Shown here in pieces: positions 36,777 to 46,834 of a stretch of DNA of 64,000 nucleotides. Below the pieces are notes generated by a model, which saw only the letters and a list, made by a program, of their open reading frames with translations, was not told the DNA's origin and did not search any database. This DNA comes from Verrucomicrobia bacterium LP2A (GTDB taxonomy: Bacteria > Verrucomicrobiota > Verrucomicrobiia > Methylacidiphilales > Methylacidiphilaceae). The translations under genes and the position numbers were made by a program. Location of the stretch: NCBI GenBank assembly GCA_000526255.1, contig JAFS01000002.1, positions 496,001 through 560,000 on the forward strand, written 5' to 3'. The stretch's first letter is position 1, and each line of letters begins with the position of its first letter.

Positions 36777-39700
36777 ATGAGATCTCCCGCTTCTTCTCCG
36801 CATCCTTCCCTCTCCCTCCGCGGGGTGCGGGTCCACAACCTCCGATCGATCGACCTGGACATCCCTCGCGGCAAGCTCACCGTGATCACCGGACCCAGCG
36901 GCTCCGGGAAATCGTCCCTGGCCTTCGATACCCTCTATGCCGAAGGCCAGCGGCGTTATGTGGAAACGTTCTCGCCCTACGTCCGGCAGTTCCTCGAACG
37001 GATGGAAAAGCCGGACTGCGAGGCGATCGAGGGGATCCTCCCGGCGATCGCTGTCGGGCAGAGCGGGGGAGCCGCCACCTCGCGCAGCACGCTCGGAACG
37101 ATGAGCGGCATCCTCGACTACCTCAAGTCGGTCTATGCCCGCGCGGGAAAGCCCGTTTGCCCGAACTGCCAGCTTCCGGTGGAGACGGCTTCCTCCGCCA
37201 CGATCGCCGAGGAGCTCTTGAGGCGGTTTCCGGGCGAAATGATCGGGATCGGCTTCCCGGTCGAATTCCCCGAGGGGACCAGCCGTCGCGAGGCCTTCTT
37301 GTTCCTCCGCTCGCAAGGCCTTCTCCGCGTCTGGGACAAAGATGCCCTCATTCGGACCGACGAGGGACCGGAGGACGGCGCTATCGCGGGCCGACTGCTG
37401 GTCGCCCTGCGGCTCCTGCGCGTCGAGGAGAGGGAGAAGAGCCGTCTCGCCCAGGGTCTCGAGGAAGGGATACGGCTCGGCAAGGGGCGCGTGGCGATCC
37501 GGGCGGGTCGTGCCGAGAGCCGGATCTACACCGACCGCCCGCTCTGTTCCGGCTGCGGACGGGAATTTCCCGCTCCCGCCCCGTCCCTCTTCTCCTTCAA
37601 CAATCCGCAGGGGGCCTGCCCCGCCTGCCATGGTTTCGGCCGGATCGTGGAATTCGACTGGAACCGCGCGGTTCCGGAGCCGAGCCGGTCGGTGCGGGGC
37701 GGCTCGATCCTGCCCTTCCGTTCGGCGTCGCTATCCTGGTGGCAGCGGAAGCTCGAGAGAGCCTGCCTCCGCCGAGGCATTTCGATCGATACCCCTTTTT
37801 TTCAGCTCTCGCCCGCGGAGCAGAAGTTCATCTTGGAGGGCGAGCGGCCGGAGCTCGCGGCAGAAGAGGCGGTGGAGGCCGAGCTCTGGTGCGGGGTACG
37901 CGGCTTTTTTTCCATTCTGGAGAAAAAGGCCTACAAGACGCATGTCCGCGTCTTCCTCTCCCGCTACCGCGATTACCGGACCTGCCCGGAATGCGGCGGC
38001 ACCCGTTTTACGGAGCTTGCGCGCGCCTACCGGCTCCCCTTCCCCTCCGGCGACTTGTCGATCGCCGAGTTCTGTACGCTCCCCGCGCAGGAGGCGCGGC
38101 GGCGGCTCGCTTCGCTTGCGCCCGCGCCGGCCGACCCGGCCACTCGCCGCGCCTGGGAAGAGGTCCTGGTCCGCTTGCACTATCTGGAGGAGATCGGCCT
38201 CGGCTACCTCTCGCTCGACCGCCCCACCCGTTCTCTTTCGGGCGGAGAGATTCGGAGGGCAAACCTGACGATCTGCCTGGGCAACCAGTTGTCCAATACC
38301 CTGTTCGTCCTCGATGAACCGACCATCGGGCTCCATCCGCGGGACGTCGACCGGCTGCTGGGCGTCATGCGCCGCCTGCGCGACCAGGGCAATACGGTCG
38401 TGGCCGTCGAACACGAGGAACGGGTGATCGGGGGTGCTGATTATCTTGTCGAGCTTGGCCCCGGCAGGGGAGCGGAGGGTGGAGAGGTCGTCTTCTGCGG
38501 CTCGCCCGCCGAAATTCTGCGCTCCTCCCGGTCCCTGACGGGCGCCTACCTTTCCGGAAGAAAGAGGGTCCCCGTCCCCGCCGCTCGTCGACCGATCGAC
38601 TCCGCGCGCCGCCTTCACTTGTCCCATATCCGTGTACATAACCTGGAGGATCTCTCCCTCGACCTGCCGCTCGGGCGCTTCGTTGCGGTCACTGGCGTCA
38701 GCGGCTCCGGAAAAAGCAGCCTGGTCCATGACGCCCTTGCCGCAACGCTCCGCTCTGCGATGGCCCATCCGGACAGGCCGACACCCTTTGCCGGAGAAGC
38801 GGCCACGCTCGCCGGATGGGAGGGGATTTCCGCCCTCTACGAAGTCAATCAATCCCCTTTGAGCCGCACCCCTCGCTCGAACCTGGCCCTGTATGTAAAG
38901 GCATGGGAACCCATCCGGAAGCTTTTCGCCCAGACCGAGGACGCCCTCTCCCGCGGCCTGACCCCTCTCTCTTTTTCCTTGAATGCGGGCGACGGCCGAT
39001 GCCCCCATTGCGAGGGATCGGGGGTTGAGCGCGTTGAGATGCAATTCCTCGCGGATGTCTTCCTCCCCTGCCCGATCTGCCAAGGCAAGCGCTTCCAACC
39101 CCATGTCCTTGCCGTCCGGCTCAGCGGCAAGACCTTGGAGGACCTGCTCGCCATGAGCGTGACGGAGGCGATTGGCTTCCTTCGGCCAAAAGAAGGAACT
39201 TCCTCCTCGGAAGAGGGGCTCCGCCGCCAAGGGGTTCGGAGGCTCGGGGGCCTGGAGGAGATCGGTCTCGGCTACCTCCGACTCGGTCATCCCTTGAGCC
39301 AACTCTCCGGAGGGGAGAGTCAACGGCTCAAGGTCTGGAATCATCTGGCCGGCGGGATCCGTGCTGCGGGCGAAGAGGACTGCGCACGAAGCGAAGGCGG
39401 CGGTTCGGCACTCTTTCTTCTCGATGAGCCGACCACGGGCCTCCATGCCGACGACCTTCCGGCTCTGCTCCGCCTCTTCCAACGGATCGTCGACCAGGGC
39501 AATACTCTCGTCGTGGTCGAGCACAACCTCGATGTGATCCGCAGCGCCGACTGGCTGATCGAGCTCGGCCCGGAGGGTGGCGCGGATGGGGGGAAGGTCG
39601 TGGCCGAGGGAGATCCGGAAGCAATCGCCTCCCATCCAAGGAGCCACACGGGCCGCTTCCTCCGCCACCGGCTCGGAGTCGAGGCCCCAAACGCGGCGCC

Positions 39701-42332
39701 TCTCGGGGAAGGCCCTCTCCGGACGCCTCCCGCGAATCCCCTCCTCCCGGATCGCGTCTCGATCCGCAACGCGCACCACCACAACTTGAAGTCGCTCTCC
39801 TTGGATATCGCCCTCGGCAGCTTCACGGTCTTGACGGGAGTCAGCGGCTCCGGAAAGTCGACCCTCGCCTTCGACATCCTTTTCACGGAGGGTCAGCGGC
39901 GCTATCTCGACTGCCTCTCCGGCTACGCGCGCCAGTTCGTCGAACAGATGGAGAAGCCAGCCGTGGAGGCGGTGACCGGCCTGCCCCCGACCGTGGCGAT
40001 CGAGCAGCGACTCACTCGCCCGGGCACCAAGAGCACGGTAGCAACCGTTGCCGAGATCTTCCCTTTTCTTCGCCTCCTCTACGCCCGATTGGGCATTCCC
40101 GCCGACCCAGCAACCGGAGAGCCGGCCAAGCGACAATCCTTGAGCGCACTCCTCTCCGAGGTTCTCCGCCGTCTGGTCCTTCCCCAACGCCTCCTCGCCC
40201 CCGTGGTGCGCGGCCGGAAGGGAAACTACGTGGCTCTCGGCCGCTGGGCAGCCCGCAAGAAGGTTGCCGGCCTGCGCATCGACGGACGGTGGGTCGATCC
40301 CCAGCGTTTTACCGGAACCCATCGCTACCGGACCCATTCGATTGATGTCTGGCTCGGGACCCTTCTGCCCGGCTCCACGGACGCAGAGGTCGAGCAGATG
40401 GTGGCGGAGGCGCTTTCGCTGGGACGGGAGACCATCCTCCTGGTTGATCCGCAAGGGAAGGAGTCGCTGTTGAGCACCCGTTACTTCTGCCCGGGCAGCG
40501 GGCGCGCGTTCGACGAGCTCGACCCGCGCCTCTTCTCTTTCCACTCTCCCCTCGGCTGGTGTCACCACTGCCAGGGAAACGGGACGCTCTTGAGCGGGAC
40601 CGAGGGGGATAGGGAGGAGGCGATCCCCTGTCCGAGCTGCCGCGGGACCCGGCTCAATCCCATCGCCGGCGCCGTGCGCCTTCCCTTGCTCCAGGGAAGG
40701 GATGAGGCCGGGCCAACGCTGCCGGAGATCTGCCGGCTTTCCGTCAAGGAAGCCATCGCCTACTTTTCCCGGCTTCCCGTCGCTGGCCGGGAAGCCCCGG
40801 TGCTTGCCAAGATCCTCCCCGAAGTCTTGGCTCGCCTCCGCTTCCTGGATCAGGCAGGACTCTCCTACCTCGCGCTCGACCGCCCGGCTCCAACCCTCTC
40901 CGCGGGCGAGATGCAACGCATTCACCTCGCCGCCCAGCTCGGCAGCAATCTCCAAGGGGTGCTCTACGTGCTCGACGAACCCACGATCGGGCTTCATGCC
41001 CAAGAGAACGCCCGTCTGCTCGATACGCTGGGCGCACTGCAAGCCAAGGGAAACACCCTGGTCGTCGTCGAACACGACGAGGAGACGATCCGGCGGGCCG
41101 ACCGCGTCATCGACCTGGGACCCGGCGCGGGACGTTTTGGAGGTCAAATCGTCGCCGATGGTCCCTGGACGAGTCTCGCTGGGGAGCCAACCTCGGCGAC
41201 CGGACGGCTTTTGGGAAGCCCTCTTCGCCATCCGCTCCGCGGCCGGCGGCGACCCTGCGGCCGTTCCGGGCCCTGGCTGCGCATCGACGGAATCAAGGCG
41301 CATAACTTGCACGATCTCTCGGTCAGGCTTCCCCTCGGCAGGTTGGTGGTCCTTTGCGGTGTCAGCGGGTCGGGAAAGAGCACGCTTCTCCATCGGGCCC
41401 TCTATCCCGCAGTCTGCCGCTCCGCAGCGAAGAAAAGGTTGGAGGGAACGCGACCATTCCGCCCCTGCTGGAGTGCGATTTCCGGAGCGGATGCGCTCTC
41501 CGCCGCCGTCCTGATCGATCAGACTCCGATCGGCAAGACGAGCCGTTCGACTCCGGCGACCTACCTGGGCGTCTTCGACCAGATTCGCACACTCTTCGCC
41601 TCGCTCCCGACCTCTCGCGAGCGGGGATACGGACCGGGCCGCTTCTCCTACAACACCTCCTCGGGACGATGCCCGGTTTGCCAGGGGAACGGGACGCTCG
41701 CCGTGGAGCTTCCGCTTCTTCCCCTCTTCCGAATCCCCTGCGAAGCCTGCTCAGGAAAGCGCTACAGCCCGCAGACTCTCGAAATCGAATACCGGGAAAA
41801 GACGATCGCCGAGATCCTGGAAATGACCGTGGAAGAAGCCGCTTCCTTCTTTTCGGGTGTTCCCCGACTCCACCAGGCCCTCGAGCTGGTCACCGAAGCG
41901 GGCCTCGGCTACCTCACCCTCGGTCAACCGAGCCCCACCCTTTCGGGCGGGGAGGCGCAGCGGCTCAAGCTCGCCGCCGAGCTCGCGGCATCGCTCGCGC
42001 GCTCCCTCCCGCGCTCCCTCACGCCTGCGCCGACGAGGCGCTGCCTCTATCTTCTGGAAGAGCCGACGATCGGGCTCCATCTGGCCGACGTGGAACGACT
42101 CCTCCGGCTCTGTCAGCGGCTGGTCGACCTCGGCCACACCGTCGTCATCGTCGAGCATCATCTCGACGTGATCGCCGAGGCCGACTACGCAATCGAGCTC
42201 GGCCCGGGAGCGGCGGAATCCGGAGGGAAGATCATCGCCAAAGGCCCGCCCGAGAAAATCGCCCGGCTCAAGAAATCTCCGACCGCCCCTTTCCTGCGTC
42301 CGGTGCTGGAGCGCGCAGACCATTCTGGCTAA
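36777..42332 (+). CDS. uvrA: double-length excinuclease ABC subunit UvrA
   Basis: The 1851-residue protein holds two complete UvrA units in one chain. Four ATP-binding Walker A motifs are visible (near residues 39, 640, 1020 and 1527; [36 protein letters not shown]). Four ABC signatures follow (LSGGE, LSGGE, LSAGE, LSGGE, near residues 485, 843, 1374 and 1722), and CxxC zinc-binding pairs lie in both halves. The normal UvrA is about 940 residues and works as a dimer, so this is a covalent dimer that searches DNA for bulky lesions with UvrB. Similar double UvrAs occur in chlamydiae. The third signature has Ala in place of the first Gly. The gene is unbroken. Confidence 0.96.
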   Translation: MRSPASSPHPSLSLRGVRVHNLRSIDLDIPRGKLTVITGPSGSGKSSLAFDTLYAEGQRRYVETFSPYVRQFLERMEKPDCEAIEGILPAIAVGQSGGAATSRSTLGTMSGILDYLKSVYARAGKPVCPNCQLPVETASSATIAEELLRRFPGEMIGIGFPVEFPEGTSRREAFLFLRSQGLLRVWDKDALIRTDEGPEDGAIAGRLLVALRLLRVEEREKSRLAQGLEEGIRLGKGRVAIRAGRAESRIYTDRPLCSGCGREFPAPAPSLFSFNNPQGACPACHGFGRIVEFDWNRAVPEPSRSVRGGSILPFRSASLSWWQRKLERACLRRGISIDTPFFQLSPAEQKFILEGERPELAAEEAVEAELWCGVRGFFSILEKKAYKTHVRVFLSRYRDYRTCPECGGTRFTELARAYRLPFPSGDLSIAEFCTLPAQEARRRLASLAPAPADPATRRAWEEVLVRLHYLEEIGLGYLSLDRPTRSLSGGEIRRANLTICLGNQLSNTLFVLDEPTIGLHPRDVDRLLGVMRRLRDQGNTVVAVEHEERVIGGADYLVELGPGRGAEGGEVVFCGSPAEILRSSRSLTGAYLSGRKRVPVPAARRPIDSARRLHLSHIRVHNLEDLSLDLPLGRFVAVTGVSGSGKSSLVHDALAATLRSAMAHPDRPTPFAGEAATLAGWEGISALYEVNQSPLSRTPRSNLALYVKAWEPIRKLFAQTEDALSRGLTPLSFSLNAGDGRCPHCEGSGVERVEMQFLADVFLPCPICQGKRFQPHVLAVRLSGKTLEDLLAMSVTEAIGFLRPKEGTSSSEEGLRRQGVRRLGGLEEIGLGYLRLGHPLSQLSGGESQRLKVWNHLAGGIRAAGEEDCARSEGGGSALFLLDEPTTGLHADDLPALLRLFQRIVDQGNTLVVVEHNLDVIRSADWLIELGPEGGADGGKVVAEGDPEAIASHPRSHTGRFLRHRLGVEAPNAAPLGEGPLRTPPANPLLPDRVSIRNAHHHNLKSLSLDIALGSFTVLTGVSGSGKSTLAFDILFTEGQRRYLDCLSGYARQFVEQMEKPAVEAVTGLPPTVAIEQRLTRPGTKSTVATVAEIFPFLRLLYARLGIPADPATGEPAKRQSLSALLSEVLRRLVLPQRLLAPVVRGRKGNYVALGRWAARKKVAGLRIDGRWVDPQRFTGTHRYRTHSIDVWLGTLLPGSTDAEVEQMVAEALSLGRETILLVDPQGKESLLSTRYFCPGSGRAFDELDPRLFSFHSPLGWCHHCQGNGTLLSGTEGDREEAIPCPSCRGTRLNPIAGAVRLPLLQGRDEAGPTLPEICRLSVKEAIAYFSRLPVAGREAPVLAKILPEVLARLRFLDQAGLSYLALDRPAPTLSAGEMQRIHLAAQLGSNLQGVLYVLDEPTIGLHAQENARLLDTLGALQAKGNTLVVVEHDEETIRRADRVIDLGPGAGRFGGQIVADGPWTSLAGEPTSATGRLLGSPLRHPLRGRRRPCGRSGPWLRIDGIKAHNLHDLSVRLPLGRLVVLCGVSGSGKSTLLHRALYPAVCRSAAKKRLEGTRPFRPCWSAISGADALSAAVLIDQTPIGKTSRSTPATYLGVFDQIRTLFASLPTSRERGYGPGRFSYNTSSGRCPVCQGNGTLAVELPLLPLFRIPCEACSGKRYSPQTLEIEYREKTIAEILEMTVEEAASFFSGVPRLHQALELVTEAGLGYLTLGQPSPTLSGGEAQRLKLAAELAASLARSLPRSLTPAPTRRCLYLLEEPTIGLHLADVERLLRLCQRLVDLGHTVVIVEHHLDVIAEADYAIELGPGAAESGGKIIAKGPPEKIARLKKSPTAPFLRPVLERADHSG

Positions 42333-42357
42333 GTCGACCGATTTTCGCATTTCCCGA

Positions 42358-44040
42358 ATGAAGCCTTTGGGGCAACCTTATCTCATGAAAGAAACCCCGA
42401 GCATCGCGGACTGTCTGGCGAGCCGTCTCCAGAGCGAGGGAATCGAGTATGTATTCGGGGTGCCGGGCGATTACGCCCTGGCCCTCTTCTCCACGTTTCG
42501 GAAACAGGGAATCGAGACGGTCAACACCTGCGATGAGCAGGGCGCGGGCTTTGCGGCCGACGCCTATGCCCGTATCCGCGGCATCGGGGCGGCCTGCGTC
42601 ACCTACTGCGTCGGAGGCCTCAAAATTGCCAACGCGGTGGCGGAAGCCTATGCGGAAAAATCGGCGGTCGTCGTCATCAGCGGCGCTCCGGGCATGGGCG
42701 AGCGTAAGAAAGATCCCCTGCTCCACCACAAGGTGCGCAATTTCGACACTCAGCGGAAGATCTTCGAGGAGATCACGGTGGGGACAACCGTTCTCGACAA
42801 TCCCGACACGGCGGCATCCGAGATCGACCGGCTGCTCGGTCTCGCCCGCCGCTACCACCGGCCCGTCTACATCGAGGTCCCTCGGGATCTTCAGTCGGCT
42901 CCTGCTCGCCGTTCCTCCTTCCCGCGGGAGCCCGAGGAGAGCGATCCGCAAGCGCTGGCGGAAGCCTTGGAGGAAGCCCGTCAGATGCTTCTCTCCTCCC
43001 GCTTCCCGTTGATCCTGGCCGATGTGGAGATCCACCGCTTCGGCCTGCAGAAGGAGCTGGTTGAGCTCACGGAACGAACGGGCATCCCCGTCGCCGCCAC
43101 CCTGCTGGGGAAATCGGTCATTGCGGAGACGCATCCCCATTACGTCGGGGTCTACGAAGGAGCAACCGGACGGGCCGAAGTGAATGATTATGTAGAGGCG
43201 AGCGATTGCCTCCTCCTTTTGGGCGTCTTTCTTACCGACATCACGGTGGGCGGAAGCACTTCTTCGCTCGATATGAGCCGCTGCATCTATGCGACCAGCG
43301 AAAAGCTCTCCATTCGCCACCACTCCTTCGAAGGAGTGCTCCTGGCAGACTTCGTTCGCGGCCTCCGAAAGCTGGACATTCAAAAGAAGGTCTTGCCGAG
43401 CGGCTTCGCGCCCCCGGCCGAGCGGATCGCAAAGACCGCGTTCCGCCCGCAGGATCGGATCACGGTCGTCTCTCTCTTCGCGGAGATCAACCAGATCCTG
43501 AGCTCGGAGATCGTCGTCGTCGCCGATGTCGGCGAGGCGCTCTTCGGCGCTTCGGAGCTGGTCATTCGCGAATCGACCGAGTTCTTGAGCCCCGCCTACT
43601 ACGCCTCCCTCGGGTTCTCGATTCCCGCCTCGCTAGGAGCCGCCCTCGCCAATCCACGATTACGCCCCCTGGTCCTTGTGGGAGACGGAGCATTCCAAAT
43701 GACGGGGGTGGAGCTCTCCACTGCGGTCCGCTTCGGCTTGAGCCCGATCGTGGTCTTGCTCAACAATCGCGGGTACTCCACCGAACGCCACATTCTCGAC
43801 GGTCCCTTCAACGACCTGCTGGAGTGGAACTACTGCCGCATGCCCGAGCTTTTGGGGGCCGGCCATGCCTGCCAGGTCCGGACCAACCAGGAGTTGAAAG
43901 AAACTCTTCAAGCCGCATTGAACCAAAGAGATTCGTATTGGCTCATCGAGGTGCGTTTGAGCCCCCACGACCATTCGCCCGCCCTCGAGAGACTGGCGCA
44001 GCGTCTTTCCCCGGGGAAGCGGGCGGGACAGGCGCGGTAA
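42358..44040 (+). CDS. thiamine-diphosphate-dependent 2-keto acid decarboxylase (pyruvate/indolepyruvate type)
   Basis: The 560-residue protein has the three domains of the pyruvate decarboxylase group. The cofactor-activating glutamate is Glu60 in NTCDEQGAGFAADAYAR. The catalytic His-His pair is in LLHHKV near residue 120, and the diphosphate motif is GDGAFQ...NN at about 441-470. The HH pair separates decarboxylases of this group from acetolactate synthases. It would release CO2 from pyruvate, indolepyruvate or another 2-keto acid, giving an aldehyde. Start may be the ATG at 42358 or that at 42385, which has GGGG upstream. It stands alone between uvrA and the response regulator. Confidence 0.86.
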   Translation: MKPLGQPYLMKETPSIADCLASRLQSEGIEYVFGVPGDYALALFSTFRKQGIETVNTCDEQGAGFAADAYARIRGIGAACVTYCVGGLKIANAVAEAYAEKSAVVVISGAPGMGERKKDPLLHHKVRNFDTQRKIFEEITVGTTVLDNPDTAASEIDRLLGLARRYHRPVYIEVPRDLQSAPARRSSFPREPEESDPQALAEALEEARQMLLSSRFPLILADVEIHRFGLQKELVELTERTGIPVAATLLGKSVIAETHPHYVGVYEGATGRAEVNDYVEASDCLLLLGVFLTDITVGGSTSSLDMSRCIYATSEKLSIRHHSFEGVLLADFVRGLRKLDIQKKVLPSGFAPPAERIAKTAFRPQDRITVVSLFAEINQILSSEIVVVADVGEALFGASELVIRESTEFLSPAYYASLGFSIPASLGAALANPRLRPLVLVGDGAFQMTGVELSTAVRFGLSPIVVLLNNRGYSTERHILDGPFNDLLEWNYCRMPELLGAGHACQVRTNQELKETLQAALNQRDSYWLIEVRLSPHDHSPALERLAQRLSPGKRAGQAR

Positions 44041-44122
44041 GCTCATGCCGGTCCGATCTCTAGTCGCTCCCTAGCGCCCTCTCCGTCCCGAGCGGCCGGA
44101 AGGCGATCCCACGGATGGGAAG

Positions 44123-44809
44123 ATGAGGATCCTGATTGCCGAAGACGATCGAAAGATCTGGAAGCATGTCAAGGCGGCTCTTCAGGCTGAGGGATACACG
44201 GCCGAGGTGGCGGAGGACGGAGAAGAGGCGCTCTGGCTGGCCCAGAACTATCCTTTCGATCTCCTGATCCTCGATCTCATGCTTCCCGAGCGCGATGGCA
44301 TCTCCGTGGTTCGCCAGCTCCGGCGTACTGGATCGCGCCTGCCGGTCCTCTTCCTCACGGGTCGCACCGACGTCGAGGACCGGGTGCGCGGACTCGACGC
44401 GGGTGCCGATGATTACCTGGGCAAGCCCTTCTCCACCCAGGAGCTGCTCGCTCGCGTGCGCGCGCTCCTGCGTCGGCAAAGCCCAACCTTGGCCAGCCGA
44501 TTGCGGTTCGAGGACATCGAGATGGATCTTGTCGCACGTTCCGTGACCCGGGGCGACCAGCGCATCGACCTGACCAACCGGGAGTTTGAGCTCTTGCGGC
44601 TCCTGGTCGAGCACGCCCCCAACCCGGTAAGCAAGGCGCTCATCCTGGAAAAAATCTGGGATCGCTGTTTCGATTCGGAAACCGCGCTGGTGAACGTCCA
44701 CGTCAACCATCTGCGGCAAAAGCTCCACCTCGCGGGGAAGCCGCCCCTGCTCCAGACGATTCGAGGGATCGGGTTTGCGCTGCATGCAGCACCCTCCGCT
44801 TCGCCATGA
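44123..44809 (+). CDS. OmpR/PhoB-family response regulator
   Basis: The 228-residue protein has a receiver domain with the acidic pair EDD at 7-9, the phosphoacceptor Asp51 in LLILDLMLPERDG, Thr in LFLTGR and Lys in YLGKPF near residue 101. A C-terminal winged helix follows (LTNREFELLRLLVEHAPNPVSK, then VNVHVNHLRQKL). It is closest in style to the CusR/QseB/PmrA group. Its stop overlaps the start of the kinase gene (ATGA). A likely target is the tandem repeat at 45838, just downstream of the kinase. Confidence 0.95.
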   Translation: MRILIAEDDRKIWKHVKAALQAEGYTAEVAEDGEEALWLAQNYPFDLLILDLMLPERDGISVVRQLRRTGSRLPVLFLTGRTDVEDRVRGLDAGADDYLGKPFSTQELLARVRALLRRQSPTLASRLRFEDIEMDLVARSVTRGDQRIDLTNREFELLRLLVEHAPNPVSKALILEKIWDRCFDSETALVNVHVNHLRQKLHLAGKPPLLQTIRGIGFALHAAPSASP

Positions 44810-45771
44810 ACCGCCGATGGCTCACGCTGACGGCCGTATTCGGCTTGGTGTTTCTCGGGGTGTCCACGATCTTTCACTGGGCAGCATCGGCGCGCGAGGC
44901 GCGCTTTTTGAAAACGCCGGAGCATCGGCGCGAGCTGGTCCAGTGGGAAGCCGCGTATGCCCTGGCGATGCTCGCCACCTTCCTGGGGGCCGCGCTCTTG
45001 GTGGCGACCGCCGGCAGACGACCTCTCCGAGCGCTCCGACGCCAACTCGCCCTGCTCGACCCGCAGAATCCCTGGCAGCGAGCCCATGCCGATGAGCGGG
45101 ATCCGGAGATCGAAGCCTTGGTCCAGGAAATCAACCGGCTGCTCGATCGCGTCCAAGAAACCTTGGCCGAAGTCGACCGCGCTTCCGCGCGGATGGCTCA
45201 CGAGCTCAAGCTCCCGCTCACCATGGCACGCCTCCGGATGGAGCGAGTGGTCGAACGGGTCGATCCCGCCATCACCGAGCAGATCGAAGTGGAGCTCGAC
45301 CGACTCGGCCATCACCTCGATCGCGCCCTCCTCCTGGCGCGAGCCGAGAAGGGTAGGCTCGTCCTCCGCTGGGAGCGCCTCGACGTCAACGAGCTCTTGG
45401 AAGAACTCCTGGAAGGCTTCCGGCTCCTCGCCGAAGCCGAAGGCCGCACGCTCGAGACGCGCACGGAGCCTGCGGAAGCCGACGCGGACCGGAACTACCT
45501 GAAGCAGATCCTCTATAACTTGGTCTCCAATGCGCTCCACCATGGACGAGGCCCCATTTTCCTCCGCCTCCGCCGCGGTCCCGGTTGCGTCGTGGTCGCC
45601 GTCGGGAACCGGATCAAGCGGAGCGGTGCCCGCGGGTCGGGGCTCGGCGTGGGCAAGCGGATCGTCGCAGCGCTGGTTCAGAGCCATGGCAACATGCGAA
45701 TCGCCTACCGGTCGTACCGCGAGTGGCACTGCACGCGGCTGGTGATCTTCCCGAAGACGCAGCAAGGCTGA
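44806..45771 (+). CDS. sensor histidine kinase with short periplasmic loop and reduced ATPase domain
   Basis: The 321-residue kinase has two transmembrane segments (about residues 8-24 and 50-67), leaving only about 25 residues outside. A HAMP-like linker follows, then the phosphoacceptor His132 in MAHELKLPL and an N-box (QILYNLVSNALHHG, 235-248). The D-x-G-x-G (G1) box expected next is replaced by AVGNRIKRSG, and only the second glycine loop (GSGLGVGKRIV) remains. The tiny sensor loop suggests it reads a membrane-proximal cue. It is coupled to the response regulator by ATGA overlap. Confidence 0.88.
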   Translation: MNRRWLTLTAVFGLVFLGVSTIFHWAASAREARFLKTPEHRRELVQWEAAYALAMLATFLGAALLVATAGRRPLRALRRQLALLDPQNPWQRAHADERDPEIEALVQEINRLLDRVQETLAEVDRASARMAHELKLPLTMARLRMERVVERVDPAITEQIEVELDRLGHHLDRALLLARAEKGRLVLRWERLDVNELLEELLEGFRLLAEAEGRTLETRTEPAEADADRNYLKQILYNLVSNALHHGRGPIFLRLRRGPGCVVVAVGNRIKRSGARGSGLGVGKRIVAALVQSHGNMRIAYRSYREWHCTRLVIFPKTQQG

Positions 45772-45837
45772 GTCGTCCTATTCGTTGCTCTCGCCGCAGT
45801 CCCGCCAATGCGATCGCCGTTCCGTCAGATTCCGTAA

Positions 45838-45878
45838 CTTAAAGAAAAGTTAAACTCCTGCCCCCGCTTTTCTTAAAG
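45838..45878. promoter_or_regulatory. PmrA/QseB-box-like repeats upstream of tonB
   Basis: CTTAAA (45838-45843), five bases, GTTAAA (45849-45854) form a direct repeat with an 11-bp period, the spacing of OmpR-family regulator half-sites and of the PmrA/QseB box. A third CTTAAA lies at 45872-45877, two helical turns further on. The segments 45838-45849 and 45867-45878 are also inverted repeats with 11 of 12 matches. The site lies 67 bp after the kinase gene and 128 bp before tonB. It is the most AT-rich sequence in the region. Confidence 0.55.
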
Positions 45879-46005
45879 GGCGCAGGCATAAGGTAAGGGC
45901 AGTTTGAAAGAGCGCTCAGGGTGATTCTCGCGGGATCCGCCGGCCTGTCGTCGGTCTCCTCCCGGAGGATCGACGCCGAGCGAAAAAAAAGGAAGGAGGC
46001 TCGCC

Positions 46006-46734
46006 ATGATCCTTCTCCAAGAGCGAAAGAGTCAAAACGTCGGGCACCGGCTGGTGAAGCTGCCGATCTTATTCGCCGGTGCGGCGCCGAAGGCGGCCGC
46101 GCCCGCGGGGCCTCGTCCTTCAGGGACCCAGGGAGTTTCTCCGTTCGCGGAAGACCCAGTCGAGCGGCGCGAGCGGACCGCCGGGTGGATTCTCTCTCTG
46201 GCTTTCCATGCGGCCCTGATCCTGGGAGCCGGAATCAGCCTGGCACCCAAGATCAAGCAGGCAGCAACGTCCATGTCCTTCTTCCCTCCAGCGACGGTCG
46301 ATCTCGTGGCGTCTCCGGAGCCGACCACGCAGCCCGTCTCGGAGCCCCTGCCGCCCAAGCCTGGGGACATGGCTCAGGAGGTGGTGCGCAAGGTACAGCC
46401 CAAGAAAGCCATGCTTCCGCCGAAGCCGGCTCCGACGGCCGCCTCGTCCGCCCGACCGACCCGGCTCGCTCAGCCCGACTACCTACGGAATCCCCCTCCG
46501 GTTTACCCCGACGCGGCTCGGCAGAAAAAGGAGCAGGGCGTCGTCTACGTCTGGGTGAAGATTTCGCCAGTGGGTGGAGTGGAAACGGTGCGTGTCGTGC
46601 GCAGCTCGGGCTTTTCGGATCTCGATCAGTCGGCGGAGACTGCCGTCGAGCATTGGCGGTTTCACCCTGCCCTGGCGGGGGTGAAACCCGTCGAATCCCA
46701 AGCGGTCGTCCCGGTTCGCTTCTATCTCCAATGA
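46006..46734 (+). CDS. tonB: TonB-family energy transducer
   Basis: The 242-residue protein has a cytoplasmic N-terminus of about 55 residues, one transmembrane segment (GWILSLAFHAALILGAGI), a Pro/Lys-rich periplasmic spacer (PLPPKPGD, KAMLPPKPAPT) and a C-terminal TonB domain (NPPPVYPDAARQKKEQGVVYVWVKI, then VVRSSGFSDLDQSAETAVEHWRF). It transmits proton-motive force to outer-membrane receptors. The ATG follows GGAAGGAGG. The cytoplasmic extension is longer than usual. ExbB and ExbD are not adjacent. The receptor gene follows after 100 bp. Confidence 0.92.
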   Translation: MILLQERKSQNVGHRLVKLPILFAGAAPKAAAPAGPRPSGTQGVSPFAEDPVERRERTAGWILSLAFHAALILGAGISLAPKIKQAATSMSFFPPATVDLVASPEPTTQPVSEPLPPKPGDMAQEVVRKVQPKKAMLPPKPAPTAASSARPTRLAQPDYLRNPPPVYPDAARQKKEQGVVYVWVKISPVGGVETVRVVRSSGFSDLDQSAETAVEHWRFHPALAGVKPVESQAVVPVRFYLQ

Positions 46735-46834
46735 CGGGGCACAATCTCGGAAGGGCTTCCCGATCCGTAAGAATGGTTGACAAGGAAGCCCTTCCCGGCG
46801 CAGAGAGGCTCCAGCCGTCCAAGGCGCTCGCGTT

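Noticed and set aside
37731-41393. Open frame of 1220 codons on the minus strand inside uvrA
   Set aside because: It is an exact shadow of uvrA. High GC and codon bias make antisense frames stay open; the translation has no domain and is rich in Arg, Gly and Ala.
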